This document shows positions 51,450-61,446 of a stretch of 64,000 bases of DNA, piece by piece. The translations under genes and the position numbers were made by a program. This stretch comes from Oscillospiraceae bacterium (GTDB lineage: Bacteria; Bacillota; Clostridia; Oscillospirales; Ruminococcaceae): the NCBI GenBank assembly GCA_021769725.1, contig JAETSI010000002.1:103895-167894 (forward strand), given 5' to 3'. The notes beneath the pieces are model-generated. The model did no database searches, was not told the DNA's origin, and saw only the letters and a program-made list of their open reading frames with translations. How positions within the stretch are numbered: position 1 is the first letter of the stretch; every line of letters begins with the position of its first letter.

Positions 51450-53102
51450 ATGAAATTGAGTTCAAGGCTCGATACGTTGTTTGAAGCCCTTTCCGTAGTT
51501 TCGGAGGGATGTCATATATATCTTTGTGATCTCAAGAGAGATTACTCCCGCTGGTCTAAAAATGCCGTTGAGTACTTCGGTCTGCCGGGAGAATATATGT
51601 ATAATGCCGGAGATATATGGAAAGAACATATTCACCCTGACGACAGAGTTAAATATTCCGAAAGCATTGATGAAATATTCAGCGGAGAATCAGAAAACCA
51701 TAATATGATGTACCGCTCACGCACCCGTGACGGGAATTACGTTATGTGCACCTGCAAGGGCATTGTACTCAGAGATGAGGCTGGAAATCCGGCTTTCTTC
51801 GGCGGATGCATCAAGAATAATACCGTTCTCAGCTATACTGACGGTATCACGGGACTCAGAAGTCTTTACGGCTTTATGGAAGACGTTGAGGTCATGAGAA
51901 GCCGTAAGATGTCATATTCCGTCCTGCTTGTGGGAATGAGCCGTTTTTCCGCTATAAATGATGTTTATGGATTCAATTTTGGTAATGATACTTTTAACAG
52001 CTTCGGAAAACTGCTTACAGAACGCATGGAACATCTGGGACAATTGTATAAAATGGATGGAACAAAGTTCGCACTCATTTCATGGAAATCTGATGCGGAT
52101 GAGATCTCCGAAATTTATTCTAAAATAAAAAATGAAGTGGCACATGATTTTTCCGTAGGCGGAGAAAAAGTAGTACTTTCTCTTAACGGAGGTCTTGTAC
52201 ATGTCAATGATTTCAATGCATCGAGAGATACCGTACTCTCGTGCCTGAAATATACATATTATCAGTCAAAGAACTGCAAAATGGGCGAATTGAAGATCTT
52301 TACCAGCTATGTTGGCAACAGCAGCAGACGTTATATCAAAATGATGAATATAATACGCAACAGCGTTGCTGATAATTGCAGAAATTTCTTCCTTTGCTAT
52401 CAGCCGATAATCAATGCTAAGGATGAAAAACTGAAAGGAATGGAAGCGCTTGTTCGTTGGAAAAATGAAGATTACGGCGTGGTTTCACCTGGAAAGTTCA
52501 TCCCTATTCTGGAACAGGATACTATTTTCCCGGAACTTGGCAGGTGGATAATCAAACAGGCGATAAAGGACAGCAAACGTTTTGTTGAGGCGTATCCGGA
52601 TTTTCTGATACATATTAATATTTCTTACGCTCAGATAGAACGTGGGGATTTTATTTCGGAACTTATGGATATTCTCAGCGAACAGAATTTTCCTTCTCGG
52701 AATCTATGTCTTGAACTGACAGAAAGATGCAGACTTCTTGATATAGAACTGTTGAAAAATCAGTTTAAATTGCTTAAACGGTATGGTATAAAGATCGCAC
52801 TTGACGATTTTGGAACGGGATTTTCTTCTATAGGTATCATCAGAGAATTAAGTTTTGATACGATAAAGGTTGACCGTGAGTTCGTCAGAAACATCGACAG
52901 CAGTGCTACTGATAAGAAAACTGTTCATTTCATAGCAGATCTGGCAGATGCGTTTCAGGCTGAAGTATGCGTTGAAGGTGTAGAAACTGATAAAATACGG
53001 ATTATACTTGGCGATTTTGCTATAAATAGTTTTCAGGGCTACTATTATTCAGAACCTGTGGTCATGGATGAATTCTCAAAAAAGTATCTTTCAAATAAAT
53101 GA
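51450..53102 (+). CDS. PAS-GGDEF-EAL protein, cyclic di-GMP phosphodiesterase
   Basis: 550 aa. A PAS domain with PAC end, a degenerate GGDEF domain (signature replaced by MDGTKFA) and an EAL domain with intact catalytic motifs: MEALVRW, ELTERC, LDDFGTGFSS and CVEGVET. It should hydrolyse cyclic di-GMP, with the GGDEF domain possibly sensing GTP. The start was set at ATG 51450 (GTGGGGTG upstream) because the longer in-frame ATG at 51357 lies directly after the -10 element and before the expected transcription start. Confidence 0.88.
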   Translation: MKLSSRLDTLFEALSVVSEGCHIYLCDLKRDYSRWSKNAVEYFGLPGEYMYNAGDIWKEHIHPDDRVKYSESIDEIFSGESENHNMMYRSRTRDGNYVMCTCKGIVLRDEAGNPAFFGGCIKNNTVLSYTDGITGLRSLYGFMEDVEVMRSRKMSYSVLLVGMSRFSAINDVYGFNFGNDTFNSFGKLLTERMEHLGQLYKMDGTKFALISWKSDADEISEIYSKIKNEVAHDFSVGGEKVVLSLNGGLVHVNDFNASRDTVLSCLKYTYYQSKNCKMGELKIFTSYVGNSSRRYIKMMNIIRNSVADNCRNFFLCYQPIINAKDEKLKGMEALVRWKNEDYGVVSPGKFIPILEQDTIFPELGRWIIKQAIKDSKRFVEAYPDFLIHINISYAQIERGDFISELMDILSEQNFPSRNLCLELTERCRLLDIELLKNQFKLLKRYGIKIALDDFGTGFSSIGIIRELSFDTIKVDREFVRNIDSSATDKKTVHFIADLADAFQAEVCVEGVETDKIRIILGDFAINSFQGYYYSEPVVMDEFSKKYLSNK

Positions 53103-53118
53103 ACTTTATAAGTCGACA

Positions 53119-53200
53119 CCGTGCAGAGCCATCAGGCGTGCTTTGTACGGCGGAGTCATAAATAGGGTCTGACGTGTTTGCGGCAGACCTTATTTTATTG
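53119..53200 (+). terminator. Double hairpin after the EAL gene
   Basis: Hairpin 1: CCGTGCAGAGC (53119-53129) pairs fully with GCTTTGTACGG (53140-53150) if two G-U pairs are allowed on the + strand. Hairpin 2: GGTCTG (53166-53171) with CAGACC (53184-53189), then TTATTTTATTG, a typical terminator. Confidence 0.65.
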
Positions 53201-53292
53201 TTAAAATACACAAAAAATATGGCCGGATTTGTTTGATTTGCACTTTCCTTGCTAATTTCTATGTGCTTTTCTTCATTTTTTGCAAAAAAAGC

Positions 53293-53321
53293 TTGCAGTT
53301 TTTTGTGAAATGTGATAAAAT
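53293..53321 (+). promoter_or_regulatory. Promoter of the Ddl-like gene cluster
   Basis: TTGCAG (53293-53298), 17 bases, TAAAAT (53316-53321) with extended TGTGA. Confidence 0.75.
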
Positions 53322-53386
53322 ATATTGATAGCTTATAAATGCAATACAGTAAAAAGATTGTGTTGTCAGAAATAAAGGAGAATTCT

Positions 53387-54460
53387 ATGGCTAAATTAAA
53401 GGCTGCTGTTATTTACGGCGGTACATCAAGAGAATATCGGCTTTCGCTGGCTTCGGCGGCAGAAATAGTGAAAAATATTCCCCGGGATAAGTATGAAGTT
53501 ATTTGCATAGGTATTACAAAGAAGGGGAGATGGCTGTATTTTCCGGGCGATCCTGATGAGATAGCTGACGGTACATGGGAAATGAATCCGGACTGCGTTT
53601 CAGCGATAATTTCCCCCGATCCTATCCACAGGGGGATAATAAATATTGAAAACGGAGAAGTTTCTTTCCGCAAGATAGATGTCGCATTTCCTGTGCTTAT
53701 GGGAAAAGGCGGTGCAGACGGCACTGTACAGGGACTTCTTGATATGGCTGGAATCCCATATACCGGATGCGGTCTTTTAGCCGCAGCTTCGTGTATGGAT
53801 AAATCACATACCCATATGGTTCTTGATGATTTCGGCATCGTTACTGCCGACTGGAAACTAATTACCCAGAGGGAAATGAATATGATTGATAGCCGCTGCG
53901 AAGAGATCGCCGGAAAAATGGGATTTCCACTGGTAGTGAAGCCGGCAAACAGCGGAAGCAATGCCGGAACGAGTGTTGCTGAAACTATGGAGCAATTTAC
54001 AGCTGCTGTGAAAATAGCATTCTCCAACGATAATAAAGTAGTCGTTGAGAAATTTATAAAGGGAAGAAAGCTTGAAGCCGCTGTTATGGGTTATGATACG
54101 CCGTTTTCGTCATATATCGGAGAGATAGTCTCTGACGGTTCGGATTACGACCCTACTGATTTCAGTGTGAGTACGGGTGATGTTCTTGTTGTTCCTGCAG
54201 ATCTGCCTAATGATATTCATAATATGATACGTGAAACCGCTGTGAATGCATACAAGGCGCTGGGCTGCAAAGGATATGCAAGGGTAGATTTCTTCCTTAC
54301 CGATGACGGCAGGCTTCTTCTGAATAAGATCGGTACATCTCCCGGACTGCGACGGAACAGCGTTTTCACGAAGCTTATGGATCAGCTTGGAATGAATTAT
54401 TCTTATCTTCTTGACAAGATCCTTGAACAGGCGATTGATAACGCTGAAAAATTATACTGA
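53387..54460 (+). CDS. Divergent D-alanine-D-alanine ligase-like ATP-grasp protein
   Basis: 357 aa; start ATG 53387 behind AAAGGAG. The fold and length are Ddl-like (GGTSREYRLSLASAAEI, GIPYTGCGLLAAASCMDK, PLVVKPANSGSNAGTS, GYARVDFFL). Key positions differ: the EHEVS motif reads EYRLS, HGxxGEDG reads MGKGGADG, and the magnesium motif NEINTxPG reads NKIGTSPG, losing the Glu and Asn metal ligands. It may be a ligase with changed chemistry or an inactive paralogue. It heads a transcript with the DUF1934 gene and argS. Confidence 0.85.
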   Translation: MAKLKAAVIYGGTSREYRLSLASAAEIVKNIPRDKYEVICIGITKKGRWLYFPGDPDEIADGTWEMNPDCVSAIISPDPIHRGIINIENGEVSFRKIDVAFPVLMGKGGADGTVQGLLDMAGIPYTGCGLLAAASCMDKSHTHMVLDDFGIVTADWKLITQREMNMIDSRCEEIAGKMGFPLVVKPANSGSNAGTSVAETMEQFTAAVKIAFSNDNKVVVEKFIKGRKLEAAVMGYDTPFSSYIGEIVSDGSDYDPTDFSVSTGDVLVVPADLPNDIHNMIRETAVNAYKALGCKGYARVDFFLTDDGRLLLNKIGTSPGLRRNSVFTKLMDQLGMNYSYLLDKILEQAIDNAEKLY

Positions 54461-54476
54461 GCGGATGGGGGAGTAT

Positions 54477-54896
54477 ATGAGCAAGGATGTAACTATTTCC
54501 CTTACAAGCGTTCAATGGCAGGATAGGGAAAAATCAGAGACTCAACTGGTGACCAGAGCAAAGTTCGCTCATGTGGACGGCTGGGATATTATTTCTTATG
54601 AAGATACTTCTGCTACCGGTTTTGAAGGCTCTGTTACTACGATAAAGGTGAATAGAGAAAAAACAGCTTCTATCATTCGTGAGGGCACTGCTAATTCGGT
54701 ACTCAGTCTGGAAATCGGACGCAAGCACTATTGCCAGTATGGTACGCCTTACGGAAATTTACAGATAGGTGTTTTTACCCATCAGATAAAAAATTCGATT
54801 GAAAAAGACGGCAGTATTTATCTCAGATATACTCTTGATCTTAATTCGTCCTATTTATCGGACAACGAGATAATAATGACCGTTCAGAATACCTAA
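54477..54896 (+). CDS. DUF1934 (YwiB-like) beta-barrel protein
   Basis: 139 aa, lipocalin-like beta barrel family of unknown function. The start is ATG 54477 behind GGGGGAG. Recognisable by the pattern YEDTSATGFEGSVTTIKV and HYCQYGTPYGNLQIGVFT. It directly precedes argS, as ywiB does in Bacillus, so the pairing is conserved and may reflect a shared role. Confidence 0.88.
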   Translation: MSKDVTISLTSVQWQDREKSETQLVTRAKFAHVDGWDIISYEDTSATGFEGSVTTIKVNREKTASIIREGTANSVLSLEIGRKHYCQYGTPYGNLQIGVFTHQIKNSIEKDGSIYLRYTLDLNSSYLSDNEIIMTVQNT

Positions 54897-54915
54897 ATGA
54901 AAGGAATAAAAATAA

Positions 54916-56685
54916 ATGTCAGACCTTATAAATAAGGCTTCAATGCAGCTTCGGGAGCTTATTACAGAGGCTCTCGGAAAGCTGACGGCTGATGAAGCTG
55001 TTCCGGCAGTTCCTGTGCCTGCTTTTACGATTGAAATTCCGGCAGATAAATCTCATGGCGATTTCGCCGCCAATACTGCTATGGTATGTGCAAGAGCATT
55101 CAGAATGCCCCCCAGAAAGATAGCCGAACTCCTCTGTGAAGCCGTTGATCTTAACGGTTCGCTTTTTGACCGCTGCGAGGTAGCAGGACCGGGATTTATG
55201 AATTTTTTCCTCAGCCGCAGGTGGTTCTCGGATGTTGTTGAAAACGTCCTGACCGAAGGAGAGGATTACGGAAAGACCAATTACGGTGCCGGAAAAAGAG
55301 TTCTTGTTGAATTCGTTTCTGCGAATCCTACCGGCCCTATGCATATCGGAAATGCAAGAGGCGGCGCTATCGGCGACTGTCTCGCCAGTGTTCTGAGCTG
55401 GGCAGGATATAAGACGGAAAGAGAATTCTATGTAAACGACGCAGGCAATCAGATCGAGAAATTTGGCAAATCACTGTCCCTCAGATATATGCAGCTTTGT
55501 TCGGAAAAAGGACAGTCTGTTATGAAAGAGTGCAGCGGAGATACCGAAAAGATATGCACGGCTCTCTACGAAAAAAGCGGCGAGGGCATGGACTTCGAGA
55601 TGCCGGAGGACGTTTACCTCGGTATGGATATTATTGAGCACGCCAAAAATTATTATGATCTCAACGGCGGAAGTCTTGCGGAAGTCGGAGATGAAGAGCG
55701 CCGAAAAGCTCTTGTGGAATACGCTCTGCCCCTGAATATTGCCGGACTGGAGCGTGATCTTAAAAAATATCGTATAGTTTATGACAACTGGTTCCGTGAG
55801 AGCACAGTGCATGAAAAAGGCGAAACAAAAAAGATCGTAGACAAGCTGCTTTCTTCCGGAAAGGCTTACGAGAAGGAAGGCGCAGTATGGTTCAAAGCAA
55901 CGGATTATGGCATGGACAAGGATTTCGTGCTCAGGAGAAGCAACGGTCTGTATACCTATATAGTACCGGATATCGCTTATCACTATGACAAGCTTGTTAC
56001 GAGAGGATTTGACAAGGCTATCAATGTTCTTGGCGCCGATCATCACGGCTATGTGCCGAGACTGAAAGCGGCTCTGGAAGCCCTGGGAGTAGATTCCTCA
56101 AAGCTGGATGTTGTGCTGATGCAGATGGTTCGTCTGGTGCGCAAGGGCGAAGTTGTTAAGCTTTCCAAGAGAAGCGGCAAGGCTATAACCCTTGTTACCC
56201 TTCTGGATGAAATACCTATCGATGCTGCAAGATTTTATTTCAATCTCCGTGAGGCAAATTCTCAGTTTGAGTTTGATCTTGATCTTGCAGTTGAGCAGTC
56301 ATCACAAAATCCGGTTTTCTATGTGCAGTATGCTCATGCGAGAATTTGCAGTCTGCTTGCAAATCTTAGTGCGGAGGGAATTGAAATTCCTGAAAATGCA
56401 GATCTGGATCTTCTCGATAACTCACGTGAAATAGAGCTTATCCGTCATATCGCATCTCTGCCGCATGAAATAAATCTGGCGGCAAAGAGCTACGATCCGG
56501 CAAAGATCACTAAATACACTTTTGATCTTGCTACTCTTTTCCACCGTTTCTATGACGGATGCAGCGTAAAAAATGCTGAAACACCGGAGCTTATGAACGC
56601 AAGAATTCTTCTGTGCCTTGCCGTAAGACAGACGTTGAGAAATGCTCTCAGTATCCTTAATGTTGACAGACCGGAAAAAATGTAA
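54916..56685 (+). CDS. argS: Arginyl-tRNA synthetase
   Basis: A 589-aa class I synthetase charging tRNA-Arg. Seen: N-terminal Add-1 domain, HIGH motif in GPMHIGNARGGAIGD, the KMSKS equivalent in VVKLSKRSGKA, and a C-terminal DALR anticodon-binding domain ending TLRNALSILNVDRPEKM. Length is normal. ATG 54916 is behind AAAGGAA. Confidence 0.97.
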   Translation: MSDLINKASMQLRELITEALGKLTADEAVPAVPVPAFTIEIPADKSHGDFAANTAMVCARAFRMPPRKIAELLCEAVDLNGSLFDRCEVAGPGFMNFFLSRRWFSDVVENVLTEGEDYGKTNYGAGKRVLVEFVSANPTGPMHIGNARGGAIGDCLASVLSWAGYKTEREFYVNDAGNQIEKFGKSLSLRYMQLCSEKGQSVMKECSGDTEKICTALYEKSGEGMDFEMPEDVYLGMDIIEHAKNYYDLNGGSLAEVGDEERRKALVEYALPLNIAGLERDLKKYRIVYDNWFRESTVHEKGETKKIVDKLLSSGKAYEKEGAVWFKATDYGMDKDFVLRRSNGLYTYIVPDIAYHYDKLVTRGFDKAINVLGADHHGYVPRLKAALEALGVDSSKLDVVLMQMVRLVRKGEVVKLSKRSGKAITLVTLLDEIPIDAARFYFNLREANSQFEFDLDLAVEQSSQNPVFYVQYAHARICSLLANLSAEGIEIPENADLDLLDNSREIELIRHIASLPHEINLAAKSYDPAKITKYTFDLATLFHRFYDGCSVKNAETPELMNARILLCLAVRQTLRNALSILNVDRPEKM

Positions 56686-56937
56686 TGACAATTCAAAAAA
56701 TTACGGTTTGGTTACAAAGAAAATTACTTAATTGTTACTTAATTGGCAATTTATGACAAAGATTATAAGCCATAAATGTTACTTTTGCAGGTTTTGGGAT
56801 AAAAATTAACACTTTGTTAACAAATTCTTATAAAAAATATGTTACAATTTGTAATATATTAAGGAGAGATTCTTAATATATATCCCTTGCAGCTTGCACA
56901 TAAAAAATTATTAAAATTACAAGAAGGGATGTCCAAT

Positions 56938-58023
56938 ATGTCTAACAGATTATTTCAGGGTTTAGTTCATCAGATGCGTGATACGATTGACGCCACTATA
57001 GGAGTTGTGGATGAGACCGCAACTATCATTGCCTGCAGCGATCTTACAAGGGTCGGTACGACAAATGAATTTGTTTCACTTGATCTCAGCGATTCACACG
57101 ATATCTTCATCCGTGACGGTTTCACATATAAGCCTTTCGGTTCAAGGGTAAAACCGGATTACGCTGTTTTTGTAGAGGGTGTTGATGATGCTGCCGCAAA
57201 GTATGCAAGCATTCTGGCTATTACGCTTTCTAATATCAAGCAATATTACGATGAAAAGTATGACAGAAACAACTTTATCAAGAATGTTATCCTTGACAAC
57301 GTTCTCCCCGGAGACATTGTCATCAAAGCAAGAGAGCTTCACTTCAATGCCGAGATCAGCCGTGCCGTATTCCTTATCAGAATTATTTCGGCTAATGACA
57401 TTTCCGCATATGACGTTATCCAGAATCTTTTTCCGGACAAGAACAAGGATTTTGTTTTCAATATAACTGAAAGCGATATCGTTCTGGTCAAGGAACTTAA
57501 AAGTACCGTTGACGCAAGAGACCTCGAAAAACTGGCTCGTTCTATTGCCGATACTCTCAGCAGTGAGTTCTATACGAGGGTCAATGTCGGCATTGGTACA
57601 GCCGTTATCGGCGTAAAAGATCTGGCACGCTCTTTCAAGGAAGCTCAGATGGCTCTGGAGGTAGGCAAGGTATTTGATACGGACAAGGTTATTGTAAGCT
57701 ATGATAATCTTGGTATCGCACGTCTTATCTATCATCTTCCTACAACACTCTGTGATACTTTTCTCCATGAAGTGTTCAAGGTAGGCAGTATCGAGTCGCT
57801 TGACCACGAAACGCTCTTTACTATCCAGAAATTTTTTGAAAATAATCTTAACGTTTCTGAAACTTCAAGAAAGCTTTTCGTACACAGAAATACTCTGGTG
57901 TACAGACTTGAAAAGATTAAGAAGCTTACCGGTCTTGATCTTCGTGAATTTGATCACGCTATCATTTTCAAAATTGCTCTTATGGTCAAGAAATATCTTT
58001 CTGCAAATCCTGTTAAGTTCTGA
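56938..58023 (+). CDS. PucR/CdaR family transcriptional regulator
   Basis: A 361-aa regulator: an N-terminal sugar-diacid-recognition-like domain (LVHQMRDTIDATIGVVDETATIIAC), a GGDEF-related middle domain (VNVGIGTAVIGVKDLARSFKEAQMALEVG), and a C-terminal helix-turn-helix (NVSETSRKLFVHRNTLVYRLEKIKKLTGLDL). The start is ATG 56938, 9 bases after AAGGG. No sugar-diacid genes are nearby, so the target is unknown; it lies just upstream of ftsE and may be a global regulator. Confidence 0.88.
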   Translation: MSNRLFQGLVHQMRDTIDATIGVVDETATIIACSDLTRVGTTNEFVSLDLSDSHDIFIRDGFTYKPFGSRVKPDYAVFVEGVDDAAAKYASILAITLSNIKQYYDEKYDRNNFIKNVILDNVLPGDIVIKARELHFNAEISRAVFLIRIISANDISAYDVIQNLFPDKNKDFVFNITESDIVLVKELKSTVDARDLEKLARSIADTLSSEFYTRVNVGIGTAVIGVKDLARSFKEAQMALEVGKVFDTDKVIVSYDNLGIARLIYHLPTTLCDTFLHEVFKVGSIESLDHETLFTIQKFFENNLNVSETSRKLFVHRNTLVYRLEKIKKLTGLDLREFDHAIIFKIALMVKKYLSANPVKF

Positions 58024-58070
58024 TGATATATTTTTCAATTCCTTCCACATATTAAGGCAGGTGTAATCCA

Positions 58071-58988
58071 TTGGTAGAACTTAAAAACGTATCCGTAACC
58101 TATTCGAGCGGAGTTGACGCTCTGAACAACGTCAGTCTGAAGATCAACGACGGTGATTTTGCCTTTGTTGTAGGTTCATCCGGTGCGGGAAAAAGTACCA
58201 TGATAAAGCTTCTGCTTAAGGAAATAGACGCTACAAGCGGTGTCGTTACCGTCAATGGTTATAACTTAAGCAAGCTTAAAAAACGTAAGATCCCTGAATT
58301 CCGCCGTACTCTCGGATTTGTGTTTCAGGACTTCAGGCTTATTCCGTCAATGACAGTTTATGAAAACATAGCTTTTGTGCTTCGTGTTATTGATGCTCCT
58401 ATCAAGTATATTCGTAAGCGTGTTCCTTATGTTATAAGTCTTGTAGGTTTGCACGCAAAGACAAATTCATATCCGGATGAGCTTTCAGGCGGTGAAAAGC
58501 AGCGTGTAGCTATTGCACGAGCTCTTGTGAATGATCCGCAGCTTATTATTGCGGACGAGCCGACCGGAAATATTGATCCGGAGCTTTCCTATGAGATCGT
58601 TGATCTTCTGAAAGGCATCAACGATCAGGGAACTACCATCCTTATGGTAACTCATGAACACGATCTTGTACGTCATTTCGGAGGAAGAATTATAAATATC
58701 ACCGATGGCGAGATCGTATTTGACGAGGTTATCCTTGGTGCAAACGAGGAAATGATCCTTGGTTCAGAACCGGAACTTATAGGCACATCTGAAACAAACG
58801 GAGGATATCAGAATGAATACGCAGCTCCGGAGGATCCTTCGTCTATGCTCAGCAGCGGAGAAGATGCGGCGTTTATAAATGCGGCAGACGATATTCTCCT
58901 GCCGTCAGACCCTATATCTGAAATGAGCGCCGATGATGTGATCGCCGCCATAACGGGTGAAAAAACGCCGGGAGGTGCAGGCAGATGA
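58071..58988 (+). CDS. ftsE: Cell division ATP-binding protein FtsE
   Basis: A 305-aa ABC ATPase that with FtsX controls a peptidoglycan hydrolase at division. Walker [10 protein letters not shown] (residues 35-43), signature LSGGEKQR, Walker [13 protein letters not shown], switch His in VTHEHD. The start codon is TTG. A C-terminal tail of about 70 residues beyond the usual end is rich in Glu, Pro and Ser, an extension seen in some Clostridial FtsE proteins. Confidence 0.95.
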   Translation: MVELKNVSVTYSSGVDALNNVSLKINDGDFAFVVGSSGAGKSTMIKLLLKEIDATSGVVTVNGYNLSKLKKRKIPEFRRTLGFVFQDFRLIPSMTVYENIAFVLRVIDAPIKYIRKRVPYVISLVGLHAKTNSYPDELSGGEKQRVAIARALVNDPQLIIADEPTGNIDPELSYEIVDLLKGINDQGTTILMVTHEHDLVRHFGGRIINITDGEIVFDEVILGANEEMILGSEPELIGTSETNGGYQNEYAAPEDPSSMLSSGEDAAFINAADDILLPSDPISEMSADDVIAAITGEKTPGGAGR

Positions 58989-59896
58989 AACTGAGCGGTA
59001 TCAAATATCTTGCTGACCAGGGCGTTGAAAATATCTGGAAAAATAAAATGATGGCTTTTGCAACATTCTGCGTGCTGCTTATTTCACTTCTTCTTGTTGG
59101 AACAGCGTCGCTTTTGTACATAAACATGGACTCAATGATACTCGGACTTAATGACAAGAACGAAATTGCTGTCAACATGGACAGGGGAGTTTCGGACGAT
59201 GTGATAAAGAAGGCAGAGGCGGATATAAAAGCAATCGACAATGTTAAGTCAGTGGAATTCATATCAAAAGAGGAAGCACTGAAAAGGCAGAGAGCCAAGA
59301 TACCTTCCGGTGAGAAGGTGTTTGAAATGTTTATAAAGGACGATGCAAGTTTTATGCCTGACGGTTTCAGCATTACCGTCAAGGATACTGCTATCATCGA
59401 TCAGACCACCAATGAAATAGCGGCGCTTCCGAATATATTCAATGCGAAGTCCTCTATTCAGGTGGCTGAATTCCTAAAAGAATTGCGGCGTGTGGTAACA
59501 CTCGTAGCAGGCGCTATAGTGATAGCCCTTGCGGTGGTATCTATGATAATGATTTCAAATACCACTAAAGCAAGCGTTTTTGCAAGGCGTGAGGAAATCC
59601 AGATCATGAAATATGTTGGCGCAACCAATGCCTTTATCCGTCTTCCGTTTTTCGTTGAGGGCATGGTTACAGGACTTTTTGCCGGCATAGGCGGCTTCTT
59701 TATAACATGGGCAGCATACAGCAAGCTTTATACCGTTATAATGACGCAGGAGTATCTTATAAATGCTTTTGGAATGGGGCATCTTATCCCGTTCAGTAAA
59801 ATTAGATTACTGGTTCTTGCTGCGTATCTCGTAGCCGGATCATTCATCGGTGCTCTTGGCAGTGTTATCAGTACAAAACGTCACATTGACGTATAA
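58985..59896 (+). CDS. ftsX: Cell division protein FtsX
   Basis: 303 aa with four membrane helices and a large extracellular loop (residues ~50-165) that binds the hydrolase partner. The start overlaps ftsE by 4 bases. The N-terminal GVENIWKNKMMAFATFCVLLISLLLVG and the C-terminal permease module (RREEIQIMKYVGATNAFIRLPFFVEG) are typical. Confidence 0.95.
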   Translation: MKLSGIKYLADQGVENIWKNKMMAFATFCVLLISLLLVGTASLLYINMDSMILGLNDKNEIAVNMDRGVSDDVIKKAEADIKAIDNVKSVEFISKEEALKRQRAKIPSGEKVFEMFIKDDASFMPDGFSITVKDTAIIDQTTNEIAALPNIFNAKSSIQVAEFLKELRRVVTLVAGAIVIALAVVSMIMISNTTKASVFARREEIQIMKYVGATNAFIRLPFFVEGMVTGLFAGIGGFFITWAAYSKLYTVIMTQEYLINAFGMGHLIPFSKIRLLVLAAYLVAGSFIGALGSVISTKRHIDV

Positions 59897-59928
59897 GAAT
59901 ATTAATGAAAGGAGTAGGACGCCGGCTG

Positions 59929-61368
59929 ATGCAGACGTTCTGCAAGGATATGAAAAAATTAAGCATATTAAAAAAATCTCTCTCATTTCTGACGTGCTTC
60001 GCACTGTCTTTTGCATTGGTGGCAGGTTATAATAATGTCTCGTCAGGCAAGAAAAGTGCAACGGAAGCATCGGCAAAGTCTCTTAATGAGATTCAGGCTG
60101 AAAGGGATGCCAATAATCAGAAAATTGCAGAGCTTGAAAATCAGATTACTGCTCTCCAGGAAAATGCCGACAATCAGAAGGCATATCAGGAAACGCTTAT
60201 GGAGCAGATCAAGCTGATAAGTGAGAATATCGGGCTTCTTAATACTGAACTGGAGGCAATCTCTTCTGATATCAAAGCGACCGAGAAGAACATCAGTGAT
60301 CTCGACCAGAAGATCGTTGACCAGGAGAAAGAGATCGACGCAAGCGTTGAGCTTTTCAAGGAACGTCTTTTCGATATGTATGTTTCCGGAAATGACAACC
60401 TGGCTTCTATTGTCGTAGGATCTTCAAGTTTTTATGATATAATGTCAACGATCGAAATGGCAAACCGCATGGCTGAATATGACGAGGAGCTTATCAACGG
60501 TATCCTTGACGACATTGAAAGTCTTGAAAAGAACAAGTCTGAGCTTGAAACTGAAAAGCTTACTCTTGAAATGAAGCTTGAAAGTCAGGAAAAGCGCAAG
60601 GAGGAAAAGGAAGCCTTGCTTAGTGACTCTGACGAGAAAATGAAGAGTACTCAGTCAGAGATTGACCGTATTGACAGAGAAAAACAGATCGCTCAAGGAA
60701 AGGTAGCTGATCTTGAAAAGATAAATGCGGAATACGACGCAGAAGAAAAGGCTATCTATGATGCGATCCAGAAGGCAGCTGAGGAAAAGAAACGTCAGGA
60801 AGCCGAAGCTGAGCGTAAAAGGCAGGAGGCGCTTGCAAATCAGCAACAGCAGCCTGCAACAGGAAACGGTGGTACAACTACAGACCCCGGTACGCCTGAT
60901 ACGCCTGCTGATCCTGATCCCTATGTTCCGCCTCAGAACACTGGCGGTTTTATGTGGCCGGCACCCGGATTTTCGTACATTTCCAGTCCTTTTGGAGCTC
61001 GCTGGGGCAGGAATCATAACGGTATAGATATCGGTGATGCAGGAATTCACGGCGGAGCGGCTGTTGCATCGCAGGGCGGTACAGTAATTGCTGTAAGCAG
61101 TTCGTGTACTCACGATTATCCCAAGAATGATGGTGGCTGCGGCTGCGGAGGTAATTACGGAAACTACGTGCTTATCTCGCATGACGGTACATATTCCACA
61201 ATGTATGCTCATCTGGCTTCTGTCAATGTTTCTGTAGGCGATTACGTTTCTCAGGGACAGGTTATCGGCTATATCGGTTGTACAGGTTTTTCTACCGGAT
61301 CACATCTTCATTTTGAGATTCGTGTAAACGGTTATGCAACTGATCCTATGGGCTATGTAAGCCGTTGA
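59929..61368 (+). CDS. EnvC/PcsB-like coiled-coil M23 peptidase
   Basis: A 479-aa secreted protein: signal peptide, a long coiled coil (residues ~45-300, rich in Glu, Lys and Gln), a Pro/Gly linker, and a C-terminal M23 (LytM) domain with zinc ligands in HNGIDIGD and HLHFE. The start was taken as ATG 59929 (AGGA 9 bases upstream); ATG 59905 and 59950 are alternatives. As the gene following ftsEX, it is the likely FtsEX-activated hydrolase. The LytM domain carries an unusual Cys/Gly-rich insert (CTHDYPKNDGGCGCGG), a possible extra metal or disulphide site. Confidence 0.92.
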   Translation: MQTFCKDMKKLSILKKSLSFLTCFALSFALVAGYNNVSSGKKSATEASAKSLNEIQAERDANNQKIAELENQITALQENADNQKAYQETLMEQIKLISENIGLLNTELEAISSDIKATEKNISDLDQKIVDQEKEIDASVELFKERLFDMYVSGNDNLASIVVGSSSFYDIMSTIEMANRMAEYDEELINGILDDIESLEKNKSELETEKLTLEMKLESQEKRKEEKEALLSDSDEKMKSTQSEIDRIDREKQIAQGKVADLEKINAEYDAEEKAIYDAIQKAAEEKKRQEAEAERKRQEALANQQQQPATGNGGTTTDPGTPDTPADPDPYVPPQNTGGFMWPAPGFSYISSPFGARWGRNHNGIDIGDAGIHGGAAVASQGGTVIAVSSSCTHDYPKNDGGCGCGGNYGNYVLISHDGTYSTMYAHLASVNVSVGDYVSQGQVIGYIGCTGFSTGSHLHFEIRVNGYATDPMGYVSR

Positions 61369-61446
61369 GATTAATGAGAAATCTTTACTCATATAGAGAG
61401 TAGTTTTAGCTGCTCATATTGTTAGATTGAAAGTTTTGATAAAATA

